Counted from the stretch's first letter, positions 9,186-17,912 are shown. The stretch: DNA of 64,000 bases from Metabacillus sp. B2-18 (GCF_021117275.1 NZ_CP088245.1:3819501-3883500), one strand, 5' to 3'. Translations and numbers: made by a program. The notes: generated by a model from the letters alone, not told the origin.

Positions 9186-10328
9186 ATGAGAATAGCTATT
9201 TTCACAGATACTTTTGCACCTGATGTAAATGGGGTTGCAAGAACATTAAAGAGATTTACAGACTATCTCGAAAAAAACGGCTATGAATTTAGAGTTTTTG
9301 CACCAGAAAGTACAAATGAAAGCTTGTTTTCAAGTCATATTCACCGTTTCACAAGCTTACCATTTTTTTTGTATCCTGAATGTAGATTAGCTCTTCCCAA
9401 TATGCTACATGTAAAGTCAGAGCTCCAAAAATTCAAGCCAGATTTAATCCATGTTGCCACACCTTTTAATATAGGTCTTTGCGGACTGCATTATGCTAAA
9501 AAACTAAACATCCCGCTTGTTGGATCCTACCACACTGATTTTGATCAATATTTGGAGTACTATGATTTTCAATTTCTATCTAAGTTTCTTTGGAAGTATA
9601 TGCATTGGTTTCACAAACCTCTAAGTAAAATCTTTGTTCCATCTAAAGAGACACTGGAACAATTAAAGCGAAAAGGGTTTTCCAACCTTCATATTTGGGG
9701 AAGGGGAGTCGAGTGTCAATTATTTCATCCTAATTACCCTAATGAAGAAATTCGTAATAAATATCATATTAAAGAAAAATATATTTTATCCTATGTTGGC
9801 CGTTTAGCTCCTGAAAAGGATATTGAAACTCTTATGAACATCACGCTAAGCCTTCCTCAGGATATGAAGAATCATATTCATTGGTTAATTGTAGGAGATG
9901 GACCATCTAAAGAAGATATGCAAAAGAAGGCTCCTGAAAACATGACATTTGCCGGCTACTTAAATGGTGTGGATCTCGCAAAAGTATACGCTGCATCGGA
10001 TGTATTTGTCTTTCCATCTCCAACGGAAACATTCGGAAATGTCGTTTTAGAAGCCCTTGCATCAGGTACACCAGTCATAGGAGCTAATTCTGGTGGAGTT
10101 AAAAACATTATTAAGGAAAATCAAACCGGACATTTATGTGAACCAAGGAATGTGGAGCAATTCACAAATGCTATTATTCATTTATTAACAAATCATTCTT
10201 TAAAAACTCAAATGGGAAAAGAGGCACGTCAATATGCTCTTTCTCAAACATGGGATCAAATTTTTGAAGGACTACTTAAAGAATATGAAGATGCATTAAT
10301 TGAAAAGAAGTTTATTCGTTATGCATGA
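9186..10328 (+). CDS. GT4-family glycosyltransferase
   Basis: 380-residue retaining glycosyltransferase with GT-B fold. The N-terminal acceptor domain starts MRIAIFTDTFAPDVNGVARTL-like; the C-terminal nucleotide-sugar domain shows YVGRLAPEKDIETL (about residue 205) and the E-x7-E signature in PTETFGNVVLEALASGTPV (about residues 278-296). No membrane segment. Close relatives mannosylate or glucosylate diacylglycerol or phosphatidylinositol lipids; pairing with the upstream PAP2 phosphatase hints at glycolipid or cell-envelope work, which is inference. A GGGGGGA site precedes the ATG. Confidence 0.88.
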   Translation: MRIAIFTDTFAPDVNGVARTLKRFTDYLEKNGYEFRVFAPESTNESLFSSHIHRFTSLPFFLYPECRLALPNMLHVKSELQKFKPDLIHVATPFNIGLCGLHYAKKLNIPLVGSYHTDFDQYLEYYDFQFLSKFLWKYMHWFHKPLSKIFVPSKETLEQLKRKGFSNLHIWGRGVECQLFHPNYPNEEIRNKYHIKEKYILSYVGRLAPEKDIETLMNITLSLPQDMKNHIHWLIVGDGPSKEDMQKKAPENMTFAGYLNGVDLAKVYAASDVFVFPSPTETFGNVVLEALASGTPVIGANSGGVKNIIKENQTGHLCEPRNVEQFTNAIIHLLTNHSLKTQMGKEARQYALSQTWDQIFEGLLKEYEDALIEKKFIRYA

Positions 10329-10355
10329 GGTTTGCTGAATAATATAAGAAACATT

Positions 10356-10400
10356 AAAAAAGCAAAGGAGTATTTTTAAAATGTCTCCTTTGCTTTTTTA
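10356..10400. terminator. Bidirectional terminator
   Basis: AAAAAAGCAAAGGAG and CTCCTTTGCTTTTTT form a 15-bp stem around a 14-base loop, between convergent genes. Confidence 0.88.
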
Positions 10401-10441
10401 ATGTCCTCTGACACAATTCAGTTTCTTGTTTCTTTGAATGA

Positions 10442-10855
10442 TCAGGTACCTTCACCAACTTGAATATCGATCGTTGGCATTGTGTGGTATCCTTTTACAT
10501 TTGTATGTGCTGTTACTTGATAAACTCCAGGGTCAGCGAAAATATAATCAATTGAATAAGTACCGGTATCTGTTAGTTCCGCCAACATCTTCTCGGATTC
10601 TTCTTCACCTTTTTTAATTTCAAATGTTACTTCAGCATCGTCAACAAGTTCTTCACCGTAATATACATTCGCACTAATTGTTTCTTCTTGATTTGTATTT
10701 GTATGAACATTTGCTAGTATTTCAACTTTGGGTGCCTTCACTTCAACTTCTTCTGAATGATTAGTATGCTGATGTTCAGAAGATTGCTGGCAGCCTGCTG
10801 CAAGAAGTACACTTATCGCTAGGATACTTATACTTATCACTATCTTAAGCTTCAT
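10442..10855 (-). CDS. YtkA/FixH-like lipoprotein
   Basis: 137-residue predicted lipoprotein: positively charged start MKLK, hydrophobic segment ISISILAISVLLAAG and lipobox LAAGC (cysteine at about residue 22). The mature N terminus is histidine-rich (SSEHQHTNHSEE), then an immunoglobulin-like beta domain of the YtkA/FixH type (VKAPKVEILANV to YHTMPTIDIQV). It would sit on the outer face of the membrane. Histidines might bind metal, but this is inference. It is divergent from the two-component operon at 11036 and shares a 180-bp control region with a remarkable dyad. In B. subtilis a YtkA gene lies elsewhere in the yt region. Confidence 0.8.
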   Translation of the reverse strand: MKLKIVISISILAISVLLAAGCQQSSEHQHTNHSEEVEVKAPKVEILANVHTNTNQEETISANVYYGEELVDDAEVTFEIKKGEEESEKMLAELTDTGTYSIDYIFADPGVYQVTAHTNVKGYHTMPTIDIQVGEGT

Positions 10856-10878
10856 TCTTATTCCCCTCCTACTCTTTA

Positions 10879-10965
10879 AAGATAGCGAACAAATGTGATA
10901 TTTTTATGAAGTAAAACAATATGACTTTATGACTTCATTCATTATTCACATTTTCAAGTTATAAT
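10879..10965. promoter_or_regulatory. Divergent promoters flanking a symmetric dyad
   Basis: Two -10 boxes face outward: TATCTT on minus (10879-10884) and TATAAT on plus (10960-10965). Between them lies a two-part dyad: AAATGTGA (10891), 7 bp, ATGAAGT (10906), 19 bp, ACTTCAT (10932), 7 bp, TCACATTT (10946-10953). Each -10 box is exactly 6 bp from a dyad end, and neither promoter has a good -35. The centre also holds a tandem octamer TATGACTT-TATGACTT (10920-10935). Confidence 0.7.
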
Positions 10966-11035
10966 AATCACTATACCATCCAAATGAATGCCTTACCTAC
11001 ACTATAATAAAAATAAGAATTTGAGAGGAATATCA

Positions 11036-12001
11036 ATGAAACGATTAATCTTTGGGACCATTCTTCTACTCCTAATGGTCTCCTGTTCTACAGAACCTAC
11101 ATTACCCAAAATCCCATTATCTAAATCTGTCATTGCAAGTTTGAATATATACGACCAGTCTATTACTTTTATAGATGCTGATACAAAAGAAAAAATGATC
11201 TGGGAAGTACCGCATCCATTTAAAAGTGGAATCCTGTTATCGAATGACAAACTTCTATTATTAAATAAAGAATCATCAAAGGGTTATGTATACCAACTTT
11301 CAACAGGCAAGAGCAAAGAGTGGGAAATTGGTGAGGGAATAGAAACCGGTCTTCTATCTTCTAAAAAAAACTTATATCTGGCTGATCAACAAACCAATAA
11401 AATAAAAATGTTTAATTTAGATGGTAAACGTTTGAAAGAAACAACGGTGGAGCACACACCATTTGCAATATTTGAAAATCAGCATCATTTGTACGTTAGT
11501 TATCTTGATCAACCAAGTATTGCGATTCTTTCTAAGAATCAGTTAGAAATGGAAGGAACGATTCCTACTCATGATGGAGCAGCTGGTGGATTTATAACGG
11601 AGAAACAAGAACTTTGGCTCGGCGGCCATGGCTCAGGAGTTCACATCCAAGAAGATATATATATTTATGACCTTACAACCCAACAATTAAAAGCAACCGT
11701 TCATGCACCTTTGATGCCAATTGATTTTATAACAAAAGATGGCAAGGTTTATGTTTTAAGTCATGGCTCTAATATATTAAGGGAAATTGATAGTAACTCC
11801 CATCAAATTCTCCGTTCTATCGAGGTAGGTGCAAACCCCTTTTCAATGACGTTATATAATAATAATTTATATATTAGCAACTATGACGCAAATGAAGTGG
11901 AAATCATAGATCTTAATCGTTTCAAGAAAATAGATACCATACCAGTTGGTGATGGTCCTTTACAGTTAATCGCAAGAGAGGGAACAGCTAATGCTAAATA
12001 A
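11036..12001 (+). CDS. YncE-like beta-propeller lipoprotein
   Basis: 321-residue predicted lipoprotein. The start ATG at 11036 follows GAGAGGA by 7 bases; an upstream in-frame start at 10988 lacks a site. Signal: MKRLIFGTILLLLMVSC with cysteine 17 as the lipidated residue. The rest is a series of ~40-residue strands with YVTN-type blades (SKNLYLADQQTNKIKMFNL, NNLYISNYDANEVEIIDL, IPVGDGPLQL), typical of surface beta-propellers. Function unknown. It overlaps the response-regulator gene by 11 bp, so it is the first gene of a three-gene signalling operon and may act as an accessory sensor; that is inference. Confidence 0.82.
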   Translation: MKRLIFGTILLLLMVSCSTEPTLPKIPLSKSVIASLNIYDQSITFIDADTKEKMIWEVPHPFKSGILLSNDKLLLLNKESSKGYVYQLSTGKSKEWEIGEGIETGLLSSKKNLYLADQQTNKIKMFNLDGKRLKETTVEHTPFAIFENQHHLYVSYLDQPSIAILSKNQLEMEGTIPTHDGAAGGFITEKQELWLGGHGSGVHIQEDIYIYDLTTQQLKATVHAPLMPIDFITKDGKVYVLSHGSNILREIDSNSHQILRSIEVGANPFSMTLYNNNLYISNYDANEVEIIDLNRFKKIDTIPVGDGPLQLIAREGTANAK

Positions 12002-12677
12002 AAAGATTTTAGTCGTTGATGATGAACCTGAAATGAGAGAATTAGTAAATCTTTATTTACGAAAAGAAGGATATGATGTTTTACAAGCTGAGGATGGTGA
12101 TGAAGCATTAAAGTTCCTTCCTCAATTTTCACCACATTTGATTCTCTTAGATGTGATGATGCCAAAAATAGATGGATTTACACTTGCAAAGCAAATTCAA
12201 GAAGAATATAGCATTCCGATTATATTCTTAACAGCGCGTGGTGACGAATGGGATCGTATACATGGTCTTAAATTAGGGGCAGATGATTATATTGTTAAGC
12301 CTTTCAGTACAGGTGAACTGCTAGCAAGGGTGGAAGCCGTACTAAGGAGAACAAGCAATCATGCAAACCAACTCCAAGATAATCGACAAAACTTTGGTTC
12401 AATCTCCTTTGAATTAAAATCAAGAAAAGCATTTTGTTATGAAAAACCCTTATCCTTAACACTCAAAGAGTACGAATTACTTTTATTTCTTGCAACTCAT
12501 AAATCACAAGTTTTCTCCAGAGAGCATTTACTTGAGAAGATTTGGGGAATTGATTATACAGGAAGTGAAAGAACGGTTGATACCCATATCAAAACATTAA
12601 GACTAAAGTTAGATGCAGCAGCAAACAGTATACAAACAGTTTGGGGGGTTGGCTATAAATTTGAAGCCGAAATGTAA
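11991..12677 (+). CDS. OmpR-family response regulator
   Basis: 228-residue two-domain regulator. Receiver domain: acidic pocket DDE at residues 10-12, phospho-acceptor aspartate in LILLDVMMPKIDG (about residue 54), threonine in FLTARGD and lysine in IVKPFS. C-terminal winged helix: LTLKEYELLLFLATHK ... VDTHIKTLRLKL. Similar to YclJ/PhoP-type regulators; no specific orthologue recognised. It overlaps both neighbours, which puts lipoprotein, regulator and kinase in one transcript. The tandem octamer and dyad at 10891-10953 are candidate binding sites for it. Confidence 0.93.
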   Translation: MLNKKILVVDDEPEMRELVNLYLRKEGYDVLQAEDGDEALKFLPQFSPHLILLDVMMPKIDGFTLAKQIQEEYSIPIIFLTARGDEWDRIHGLKLGADDYIVKPFSTGELLARVEAVLRRTSNHANQLQDNRQNFGSISFELKSRKAFCYEKPLSLTLKEYELLLFLATHKSQVFSREHLLEKIWGIDYTGSERTVDTHIKTLRLKLDAAANSIQTVWGVGYKFEAEM

Positions 12678-14091
12678 CTGGTCATCTAGTTCGTTAAAAA
12701 CAAAAATCCGCCTATTGTTTGCTGTTATCCTTTGTGTTTCAATCTTGTTTTCATTTTTATTTATTCATTATTTGTATCGAAATCTTTATGTAAATGAAGT
12801 GGAGCAATCTCTTCTAGATGAAGGATTAAAGCTAAAAAGTAGTTACACATCAGGCGAAATTTCAGATGAGTTTAAGTCCCATCTTAATTGGTATAACACA
12901 ATTAGTGAATCAGAGATTTTATTGGTTAATAACCCAAGAGAATTGAGTGCATGTTTACCATTTGAAATTAATCATGAGGGGTTAATTAGCGAAGAAGAGC
13001 GAAGGAACTTATTACGTGGAGAGCATTTAATCAAGATAGGCTATGAAGAAAGATTTGACCGACAAATCATGGGTGTTGTCGTACCCTTACTTGATGAAAA
13101 TAAATTAGTCGGTATCATTTATCTTTATTTACCGCTTGCTCCTATAGAAGAAGTTTTTAATAGAACAACACCTTTGTTAATTGCAGTTGGCATCATTTTC
13201 TTTTTAGTTATCTTTAAAATCGTGAATTCAATGAGCAATACGTTTTTGCAACCTATCCATGAGATGAGAAAATATGCAAAAGAACTTGCTAAAGGAAACT
13301 TCAAAAATCGAATTCCTGTAAGAACATCAGATGAAATTGGTGGATTAGCCAAAACCTTTAATCAGATGTCAGAGGCATTGGATCAGTCAGATCAAAAGAA
13401 AAAAGACTTCTTAGCCAACGTCGCCCATGAACTAAGAACTCCGTTAAGTTATGTAAAGGGTTATAGTGGGGTTCTTCAAGAAAAACTTTATGAAACTGAG
13501 GATGAAGCTGAAAAATACCTTTCCCTTATTCAGCGTGAATCTGAGAGAATGCAAAGACTTGTTAATGATTTATTAGATTTAGCTCAGCTTGAAGGAGAAA
13601 ATTACCCTTTAATAAAGGAACCTATTGCATTCTCACAATTAGTTAATGACACTGTGGATCGATTTGATCATCGTCTTCAAGAAAAACACTTAATGCTTCA
13701 GCAACACTTAGACGATGAAATCATTATTATTGGTAGTCCTGACCGACTGCAACAAATTATATATAACCTTCTTGAAAACGCAATAAGATACTCAGATAAA
13801 CCTGGAACGATCTCACTCTCTTCCACACAAGATCAAGAAAGCATCTTCTTTTCTATTTCTGATAATGGAATGGGGATGTCAGAAGAAGAGATTATGCATA
13901 TTGGTGAACGTTTTTATCGTACAGATAAAGCAAGAAACCGTAAAGAAGGCGGTACTGGGTTAGGACTAGCAATTGTAAAACAATTAGTTCTTTTGCACGG
14001 GGGCAGAATGGAATTCCATAGTAAGCTCGGCAAAGGTACTACAGTTACGCTTGTATTTCCAAATGAACTTAACAAAAAAGGTCTGATGTGA
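12661..14091 (+). CDS. Sensor histidine kinase
   Basis: About 476 residues when started at the TTG at 12661 (the GGGGGG tract lies upstream; another TTG at 12649 is possible). Order: first membrane helix RLLFAVILCVSILFSFLFI, an extracytoplasmic sensor of ~120 residues, second helix TPLLIAVGIIFFLVIFKIV, HAMP domain (PIHEMRKYAKELAKGNF...), phospho-acceptor histidine in FLANVAHELRTPLSYV, then N-box NLLENAIRYSD, G1 DNGMGM and G2 GGTGLGLAI of the ATPase domain. It overlaps the regulator gene and its stop codon lies inside the terminator hairpin. The sensed signal is unknown. Confidence 0.92.
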   Translation: MKPKCNWSSSSLKTKIRLLFAVILCVSILFSFLFIHYLYRNLYVNEVEQSLLDEGLKLKSSYTSGEISDEFKSHLNWYNTISESEILLVNNPRELSACLPFEINHEGLISEEERRNLLRGEHLIKIGYEERFDRQIMGVVVPLLDENKLVGIIYLYLPLAPIEEVFNRTTPLLIAVGIIFFLVIFKIVNSMSNTFLQPIHEMRKYAKELAKGNFKNRIPVRTSDEIGGLAKTFNQMSEALDQSDQKKKDFLANVAHELRTPLSYVKGYSGVLQEKLYETEDEAEKYLSLIQRESERMQRLVNDLLDLAQLEGENYPLIKEPIAFSQLVNDTVDRFDHRLQEKHLMLQQHLDDEIIIIGSPDRLQQIIYNLLENAIRYSDKPGTISLSSTQDQESIFFSISDNGMGMSEEEIMHIGERFYRTDKARNRKEGGTGLGLAIVKQLVLLHGGRMEFHSKLGKGTTVTLVFPNELNKKGLM

Positions 14092-14113
14092 ACATTCACA
14101 TCAGACCTTTTTA
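14074..14113. terminator. Bidirectional terminator at the end of the kinase gene and metK
   Basis: GGTCTGATGTGAA and TTCACATCAGACC pair perfectly (13 bp) with a CAT loop, extended by A and T runs on both sides. The kinase stop codon is in the left arm, and metK ends at 14118. Confidence 0.92.
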
Positions 14114-14117
14114 TACT

Positions 14118-15314
14118 TTATTGTAATGCAGCTTTATTTAAAGCATCTGCTTTATCTGTTCTTTCCCAAGGAAGATCAAGATCATTACGGCCAAAATGTC
14201 CGTAAGCTGCAGTTTGTTTGTAAATAGGACGTCTTAAGTCAAGCATTTTAATGATTCCAGCAGGACGTAAATCGAAATTACTGCGAACAACTTCTACTAA
14301 TACTTCTTCAGAAACTTTTCCTGTTCCGAATGTATCAATTGAAATAGATACTGGCTGTGCTACACCAATTGCATACGCTAATTGAACTTCACATTTATCA
14401 GCTAAACCAGCTGCAACGATGTTTTTCGCTACATAACGAGCTGCATATGCTGCAGAACGGTCAACCTTTGTTGCATCTTTACCAGAGAATGCTCCACCGC
14501 CGTGACGAGCATATCCACCGTAAGTATCAACGATGATTTTACGTCCAGTTAAGCCAGCATCTCCTTGTGGTCCACCAATAACAAAGCGACCTGTTGGGTT
14601 AATAAAGTATTTTGTTTCTTCATCAATTAATTCTGCTGGAACAACAGGGTTAATAACATACTCTTTTAGGTTACGTTGAATTTGCTCAAGTGTAACTTCA
14701 GGATGATGTTGAGTTGAAATAACGATTGTATCAATACGAACTGGTTTATTATTTTCATCATATTCAACCGTTACCTGTGTTTTTCCATCAGGACGTAAGT
14801 ATGGAAGAATTTCATCTTTACGAACTTCAGTTAAGCGACGTGATAATTTATGTGCTAAAGAAATTGGAAGTGGCATTAATTCTTTTGTTTCATTACATGC
14901 AAATCCAAACATTAAACCTTGGTCACCTGCACCAATTGCTTCAATTTCTTCATCAGACATTTGACCTTCACGAGCTTCTAGAGCTTGGTCAACACCCATA
15001 GCGATATCTGCTGATTGCTCATCGATTGATGTTAATACAGCACATGTTTCCGCATCAAAACCATACTTAGCACGAGTGTAACCAATGTCTTTAATTGTTT
15101 CACGGACAATTTTTGGGATATCTACATACGTACTTGTTGTAATTTCTCCTGCAACTAACACTAAACCAGTAGTAACAGAAGTTTCACACGCTACACGTGC
15201 ATTTGGATCTTTTGCAATAATTGCATCAAGAATTGAATCTGAAATTTGGTCACAGATCTTATCTGGATGGCCTTCTGTTACAGATTCTGAAGTAAAAAGA
15301 CGTTTTTTAGACAT
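14118..15314 (-). CDS. metK: S-adenosylmethionine synthetase
   Basis: 398-residue enzyme making S-adenosylmethionine from methionine and ATP. Recognised motifs are [17 protein letters not shown] near the N terminus, [12 protein letters not shown] (about residue 115) and the phosphate-binding loop [19 protein letters not shown] (about residue 258). The ATG at 15312-15314 follows a TGAGGAGG site; an earlier in-frame ATG at 15347 lies before that site. It is transcribed through a SAM-I riboswitch leader, so excess SAM should terminate transcription before the gene. Confidence 0.98.
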   Translation of the reverse strand: MSKKRLFTSESVTEGHPDKICDQISDSILDAIIAKDPNARVACETSVTTGLVLVAGEITTSTYVDIPKIVRETIKDIGYTRAKYGFDAETCAVLTSIDEQSADIAMGVDQALEAREGQMSDEEIEAIGAGDQGLMFGFACNETKELMPLPISLAHKLSRRLTEVRKDEILPYLRPDGKTQVTVEYDENNKPVRIDTIVISTQHHPEVTLEQIQRNLKEYVINPVVPAELIDEETKYFINPTGRFVIGGPQGDAGLTGRKIIVDTYGGYARHGGGAFSGKDATKVDRSAAYAARYVAKNIVAAGLADKCEVQLAYAIGVAQPVSISIDTFGTGKVSEEVLVEVVRSNFDLRPAGIIKMLDLRRPIYKQTAAYGHFGRNDLDLPWERTDKADALNKAALQ

Positions 15315-15485
15315 AATTAAAAGCTTCCTCCTCATATTCATGTTCATTCATTTGATCCGGAACTCTTCCCAAAGTATGACCTTTAGAAAATCACGTTGGC
15401 ATATTTTGTGAACAGAAGTATTATGTACCTTTACCACATGCTTGTCCTGGTAAAACTCTAATGAAGAATACTTTTTTCTGTTATC

Positions 15486-15516
15486 AAAAAAAACCTTTCC
15501 CATGTGAGGAAAGGTT
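15486..15516 (-). terminator. Riboswitch-controlled terminator upstream of metK
   Basis: Minus strand AAACCTTTCC-tcacat-GGGAAAGGTTT followed by seven or more T. It stands between the aptamer and the metK ribosome site, the classical attenuator position. Confidence 0.9.
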
Positions 15517-15538
15517 TATCATCGTTCATCGCCTTTCG

Positions 15539-15876
15539 CTCTTATCGATCAAGGGCTTTCGCCTTGCTTCAGGTTAGCACCTTTGCGTCGGAAAATGTCG
15601 TTCTAAAGTGCGTCGGTTTAACATAGTTCCACGATTGGGGTTTTTTTTGCCCTAAGCAAGCTGTCGCTTGCTTGAATGATGCTTTCGCATCATTCCTGAC
15701 CTAAGAAAAACACAACATGAATCAAAACGAGTTTTGATTCATAACGTGCTTTTCTTAGGTCAGGCAAAAAAATTACTCAAATAAAACTATATAATTAGTG
15801 CACAGTCGCCGCTTTCCTTTGATAGCAGGTTGCTGGGTTTCATAGGGCCTGTCCCTCCACCAGCTCGGGATAAGAG
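15539..15876 (-). ncRNA. SAM-I (S-box) riboswitch aptamer with an enlarged P3 arm
   Basis: Minus-strand core elements are all present: P1 CTCTTATC (15869-15876) with GATAAGAG (15539-15546); P2 with GCTGG/CCAGC, GGTGGAGGGAC and GGCCCTATGAAACCC; GCAACC opening P3 (15828-15833); GGTGCTAA closing P3 (15574-15581); P4 CAAGG-CGAAAG-CCCTTG. The aptamer is about 340 nt instead of the usual 100-120, because roughly 245 nt lie between the two P3 strands. The insertion has its own extended folding (see the entry at 15641). Expected role: SAM binding stabilises P1 and allows the terminator at 15486-15516 to form, shutting off metK. Confidence 0.93.
15641..15772 (-). repeat. Multi-armed structured insertion in the P3 arm of the metK riboswitch
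   Basis: A closing stem pairs TTTTTTTGCC with GGCAAAAAAA (plus-strand ends 15641-15652 and 15763-15772) and encloses three consecutive hairpins: a ~34-bp imperfect one (15695-15764), a perfect 8-bp one with TTTC/GAAA loop (15675-15694) and a perfect 8-bp one with TGTC/GACA loop (15654-15673). Outside it, ATAGTT/AACTAT and GTGC/GCAC continue the arm towards P3. It could be an inserted mobile repeat or an evolved domain; I do not recognise it. Confidence 0.75.
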
Positions 15877-15893
15877 AATCCGTTCAAGGACAT

Positions 15894-15922
15894 ATCATAG
15901 CGCACAAACCTATTGGTGTCAA
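15894..15922 (-). promoter_or_regulatory. Promoter of the metK leader
   Basis: Minus-strand TTGACA (15917-15922), 17-bp spacer, TATGAT (15894-15899), about 18 bp upstream of the aptamer P1 stem. Confidence 0.88.
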
Positions 15923-16144
15923 CAAAAATCGACAACTATTACCATTGATTTATTAAAATATTTGATAGATGTCTATCACTATTGTGTCCCATTCCCTATA
16001 GAAATATAAATATCAATTGTTTTTCTACATTATGCTAGTGTGATGTGTTGTACAAAGCTTAAGTTTTTCTAATAGCAAAATATTTTTTCAATTCAAAAAT
16101 TTAATGATAGCAAATCATCAAATAGTATGTTTTATTAAAATTAA

Positions 16145-16155
16145 TGTGTTATACT
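16145..16155 (+). promoter_or_regulatory. CcpN-type operator overlapping the pckA -10 box
   Basis: TGTGTTATACT matches at every position the CcpN consensus I remember (TRTGHYATAYW). It contains the -10 TATACT (16150-16155), 50 bp before the pckA start; the -35 region (near 16127) is weak. CcpN represses gluconeogenic genes in glucose-grown B. subtilis, and pckA is a known target. Confidence 0.7.
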
Positions 16156-16205
16156 AATTATCAACATAAGGGAAATTATTCTTTTCTAGAAGGAAGGTAA
16201 TGGGG

Positions 16206-17798
16206 ATGAATATTACAGATATCACAAATGAGCTTAATCAGCTTGTTAATGGGGAGAATGCTAAACATAATTTATCAGTTGCACAGCTTGTTGAAAAAGT
16301 ACTTGAACGTAAAGAAGGGTTATTAACATCAACAGGTGCAATTCGAGCAACAACCGGAGCTTATACCGGGAGATCACCAGAGGATAAGTTTATTGTAGAC
16401 GAAAGTTCAGTAAAAAGTAAAATAAATTGGGGTCCAGTAAATCAGCCTATTTCAGAGGAAGCATTTGATCGCTTATACAGTAAAATGATCTCACACCTTA
16501 AGAAACGAGATGAAATCTTTATATTTGATGGATTTGCAGGTGCTGATCCTCGCTTTCAGTTACCTCTAAAAATTATAAATGAGTTTGCCTGGCACAATCT
16601 TTTTGCAAGCCAACTGTTTATTAAAGATCAAGAACAAGAAAACGAGTCAAAGGAACTACCTTTTACCATTTTATCAGCCCCGCATTTTAAAGCTGATCCA
16701 GAAGTTGATGGTACAAAATCAGAAACATTCATTATCATTTCCTTTGAGAAAAGAACGATTTTAATCGGTGGCACTGAATATGCTGGCGAAATGAAGAAGT
16801 CTGTATTCTCAGTTATGAATTTATTATTACCTGAAAATAATATTCTCCCTATGCATTGCTCAGCAAATGTTGGCTTTGAAGGTGATGTTGCCCTGTTTTT
16901 CGGACTTTCCGGCACAGGGAAAACAACGTTATCTGCTGACCCTAACCGTCGTTTAATTGGTGATGATGAACATGGATGGTCTACTTCTGGCGTATTTAAT
17001 ATTGAGGGTGGTTGCTATGCAAAGTGTATCAACTTAACGAAAGAAAAAGAACCACAAATTTTTAATGCTATCCGATATGGATCTGTTCTTGAAAATGTCG
17101 TTGTTGATGATGACACTAGAGAAGCAGATTACAGCAGTTCCTTTTTCACAGAAAATACTCGGGCTGCCTACTCACTAACTGCTATTGACAAAGCCATTAT
17201 TCCAAGTATTGCTGGTCATCCACAAACGATTGTCTTTTTAACTGCAGATGCTTTTGGTGTATTACCGCCAATTAGTAAGTTAACAAAAGAACAGGCAATG
17301 TATCACTTCCTAAGTGGATACACAAGCAAATTAGCAGGAACAGAGCGTGGCGTAACAGCTCCTGAAACTACGTTCTCTACTTGCTTTGGCTCTCCATTCC
17401 TGCCACTTAAAGCAACACGTTACGCTAACATGCTTGGACAAAAAATTGATGAACATGAAGTTCAAGTATTCTTAGTAAACACTGGTTGGACCGGAGGAGC
17501 ATACGGTGTTGGTAAACGGATGAATCTCAAGTATACAAGAGCTATGGTTCAGGCTGCAGTTGAAGGTGACCTTGATCACATTGAAACCGTAAAGGATGAA
17601 GTTTTTGGTTTAAATATTCCAATTCATGTACCGGGGGTTCCTGATGATGTATTACAGCCACACAAAACATGGAGCTCTCAAGATGAATACCTTGTCAAAG
17701 CAATCGAATTAGCTACAGAATTTAAAGATAACTTCAAGAAATTCAATAGTTTATCTAACGATATCGAGAAATTGGGAGGCCCAATTCGTTATAACTAG
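16206..17798 (+). CDS. pckA: Phosphoenolpyruvate carboxykinase (ATP)
   Basis: 530-residue gluconeogenic enzyme that converts oxaloacetate and ATP to phosphoenolpyruvate, CO2 and ADP. Signatures: [18 protein letters not shown] (substrate binding), FEGFAGAD-like [11 protein letters not shown], phosphate-binding loop [11 protein letters not shown] (about residue 238), metal-binding GDDEHGWS and C-terminal [11 protein letters not shown] use the ATG at 16206; the ATG at 16200 is equally in frame but closer to the AAGGAAGG site. Divergent from metK, as in B. subtilis. A CcpN-like box covers its promoter. Confidence 0.97.
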   Translation: MNITDITNELNQLVNGENAKHNLSVAQLVEKVLERKEGLLTSTGAIRATTGAYTGRSPEDKFIVDESSVKSKINWGPVNQPISEEAFDRLYSKMISHLKKRDEIFIFDGFAGADPRFQLPLKIINEFAWHNLFASQLFIKDQEQENESKELPFTILSAPHFKADPEVDGTKSETFIIISFEKRTILIGGTEYAGEMKKSVFSVMNLLLPENNILPMHCSANVGFEGDVALFFGLSGTGKTTLSADPNRRLIGDDEHGWSTSGVFNIEGGCYAKCINLTKEKEPQIFNAIRYGSVLENVVVDDDTREADYSSSFFTENTRAAYSLTAIDKAIIPSIAGHPQTIVFLTADAFGVLPPISKLTKEQAMYHFLSGYTSKLAGTERGVTAPETTFSTCFGSPFLPLKATRYANMLGQKIDEHEVQVFLVNTGWTGGAYGVGKRMNLKYTRAMVQAAVEGDLDHIETVKDEVFGLNIPIHVPGVPDDVLQPHKTWSSQDEYLVKAIELATEFKDNFKKFNSLSNDIEKLGGPIRYN

Positions 17799-17806
17799 TG
17801 TGTTTT

Positions 17807-17835
17807 AAAGCTCATCATATGATGGGCTTTCTTTG
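17807..17835 (+). terminator. Terminator after pckA
   Basis: AAAGCTCATCA-TA-TGATGGGCTTT (one T-G pair) followed by CTTT. Confidence 0.75.
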
Positions 17836-17912
17836 GTTTTTTACCTCTTCCTATAGTGCTTCAATATTTTAACGAAAGTTAGGACAAACTTTCTATATTA
17901 GGAGGGATGATC

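Noticed and set aside
15641..15772. Tandem or second complete SAM riboswitch inside the metK leader
   Set aside because: Only one set of core motifs exists; the TGTGCACTAATT stretch near 15800 resembles the P3/P4 junction but has no partner P4 or P1 strands.
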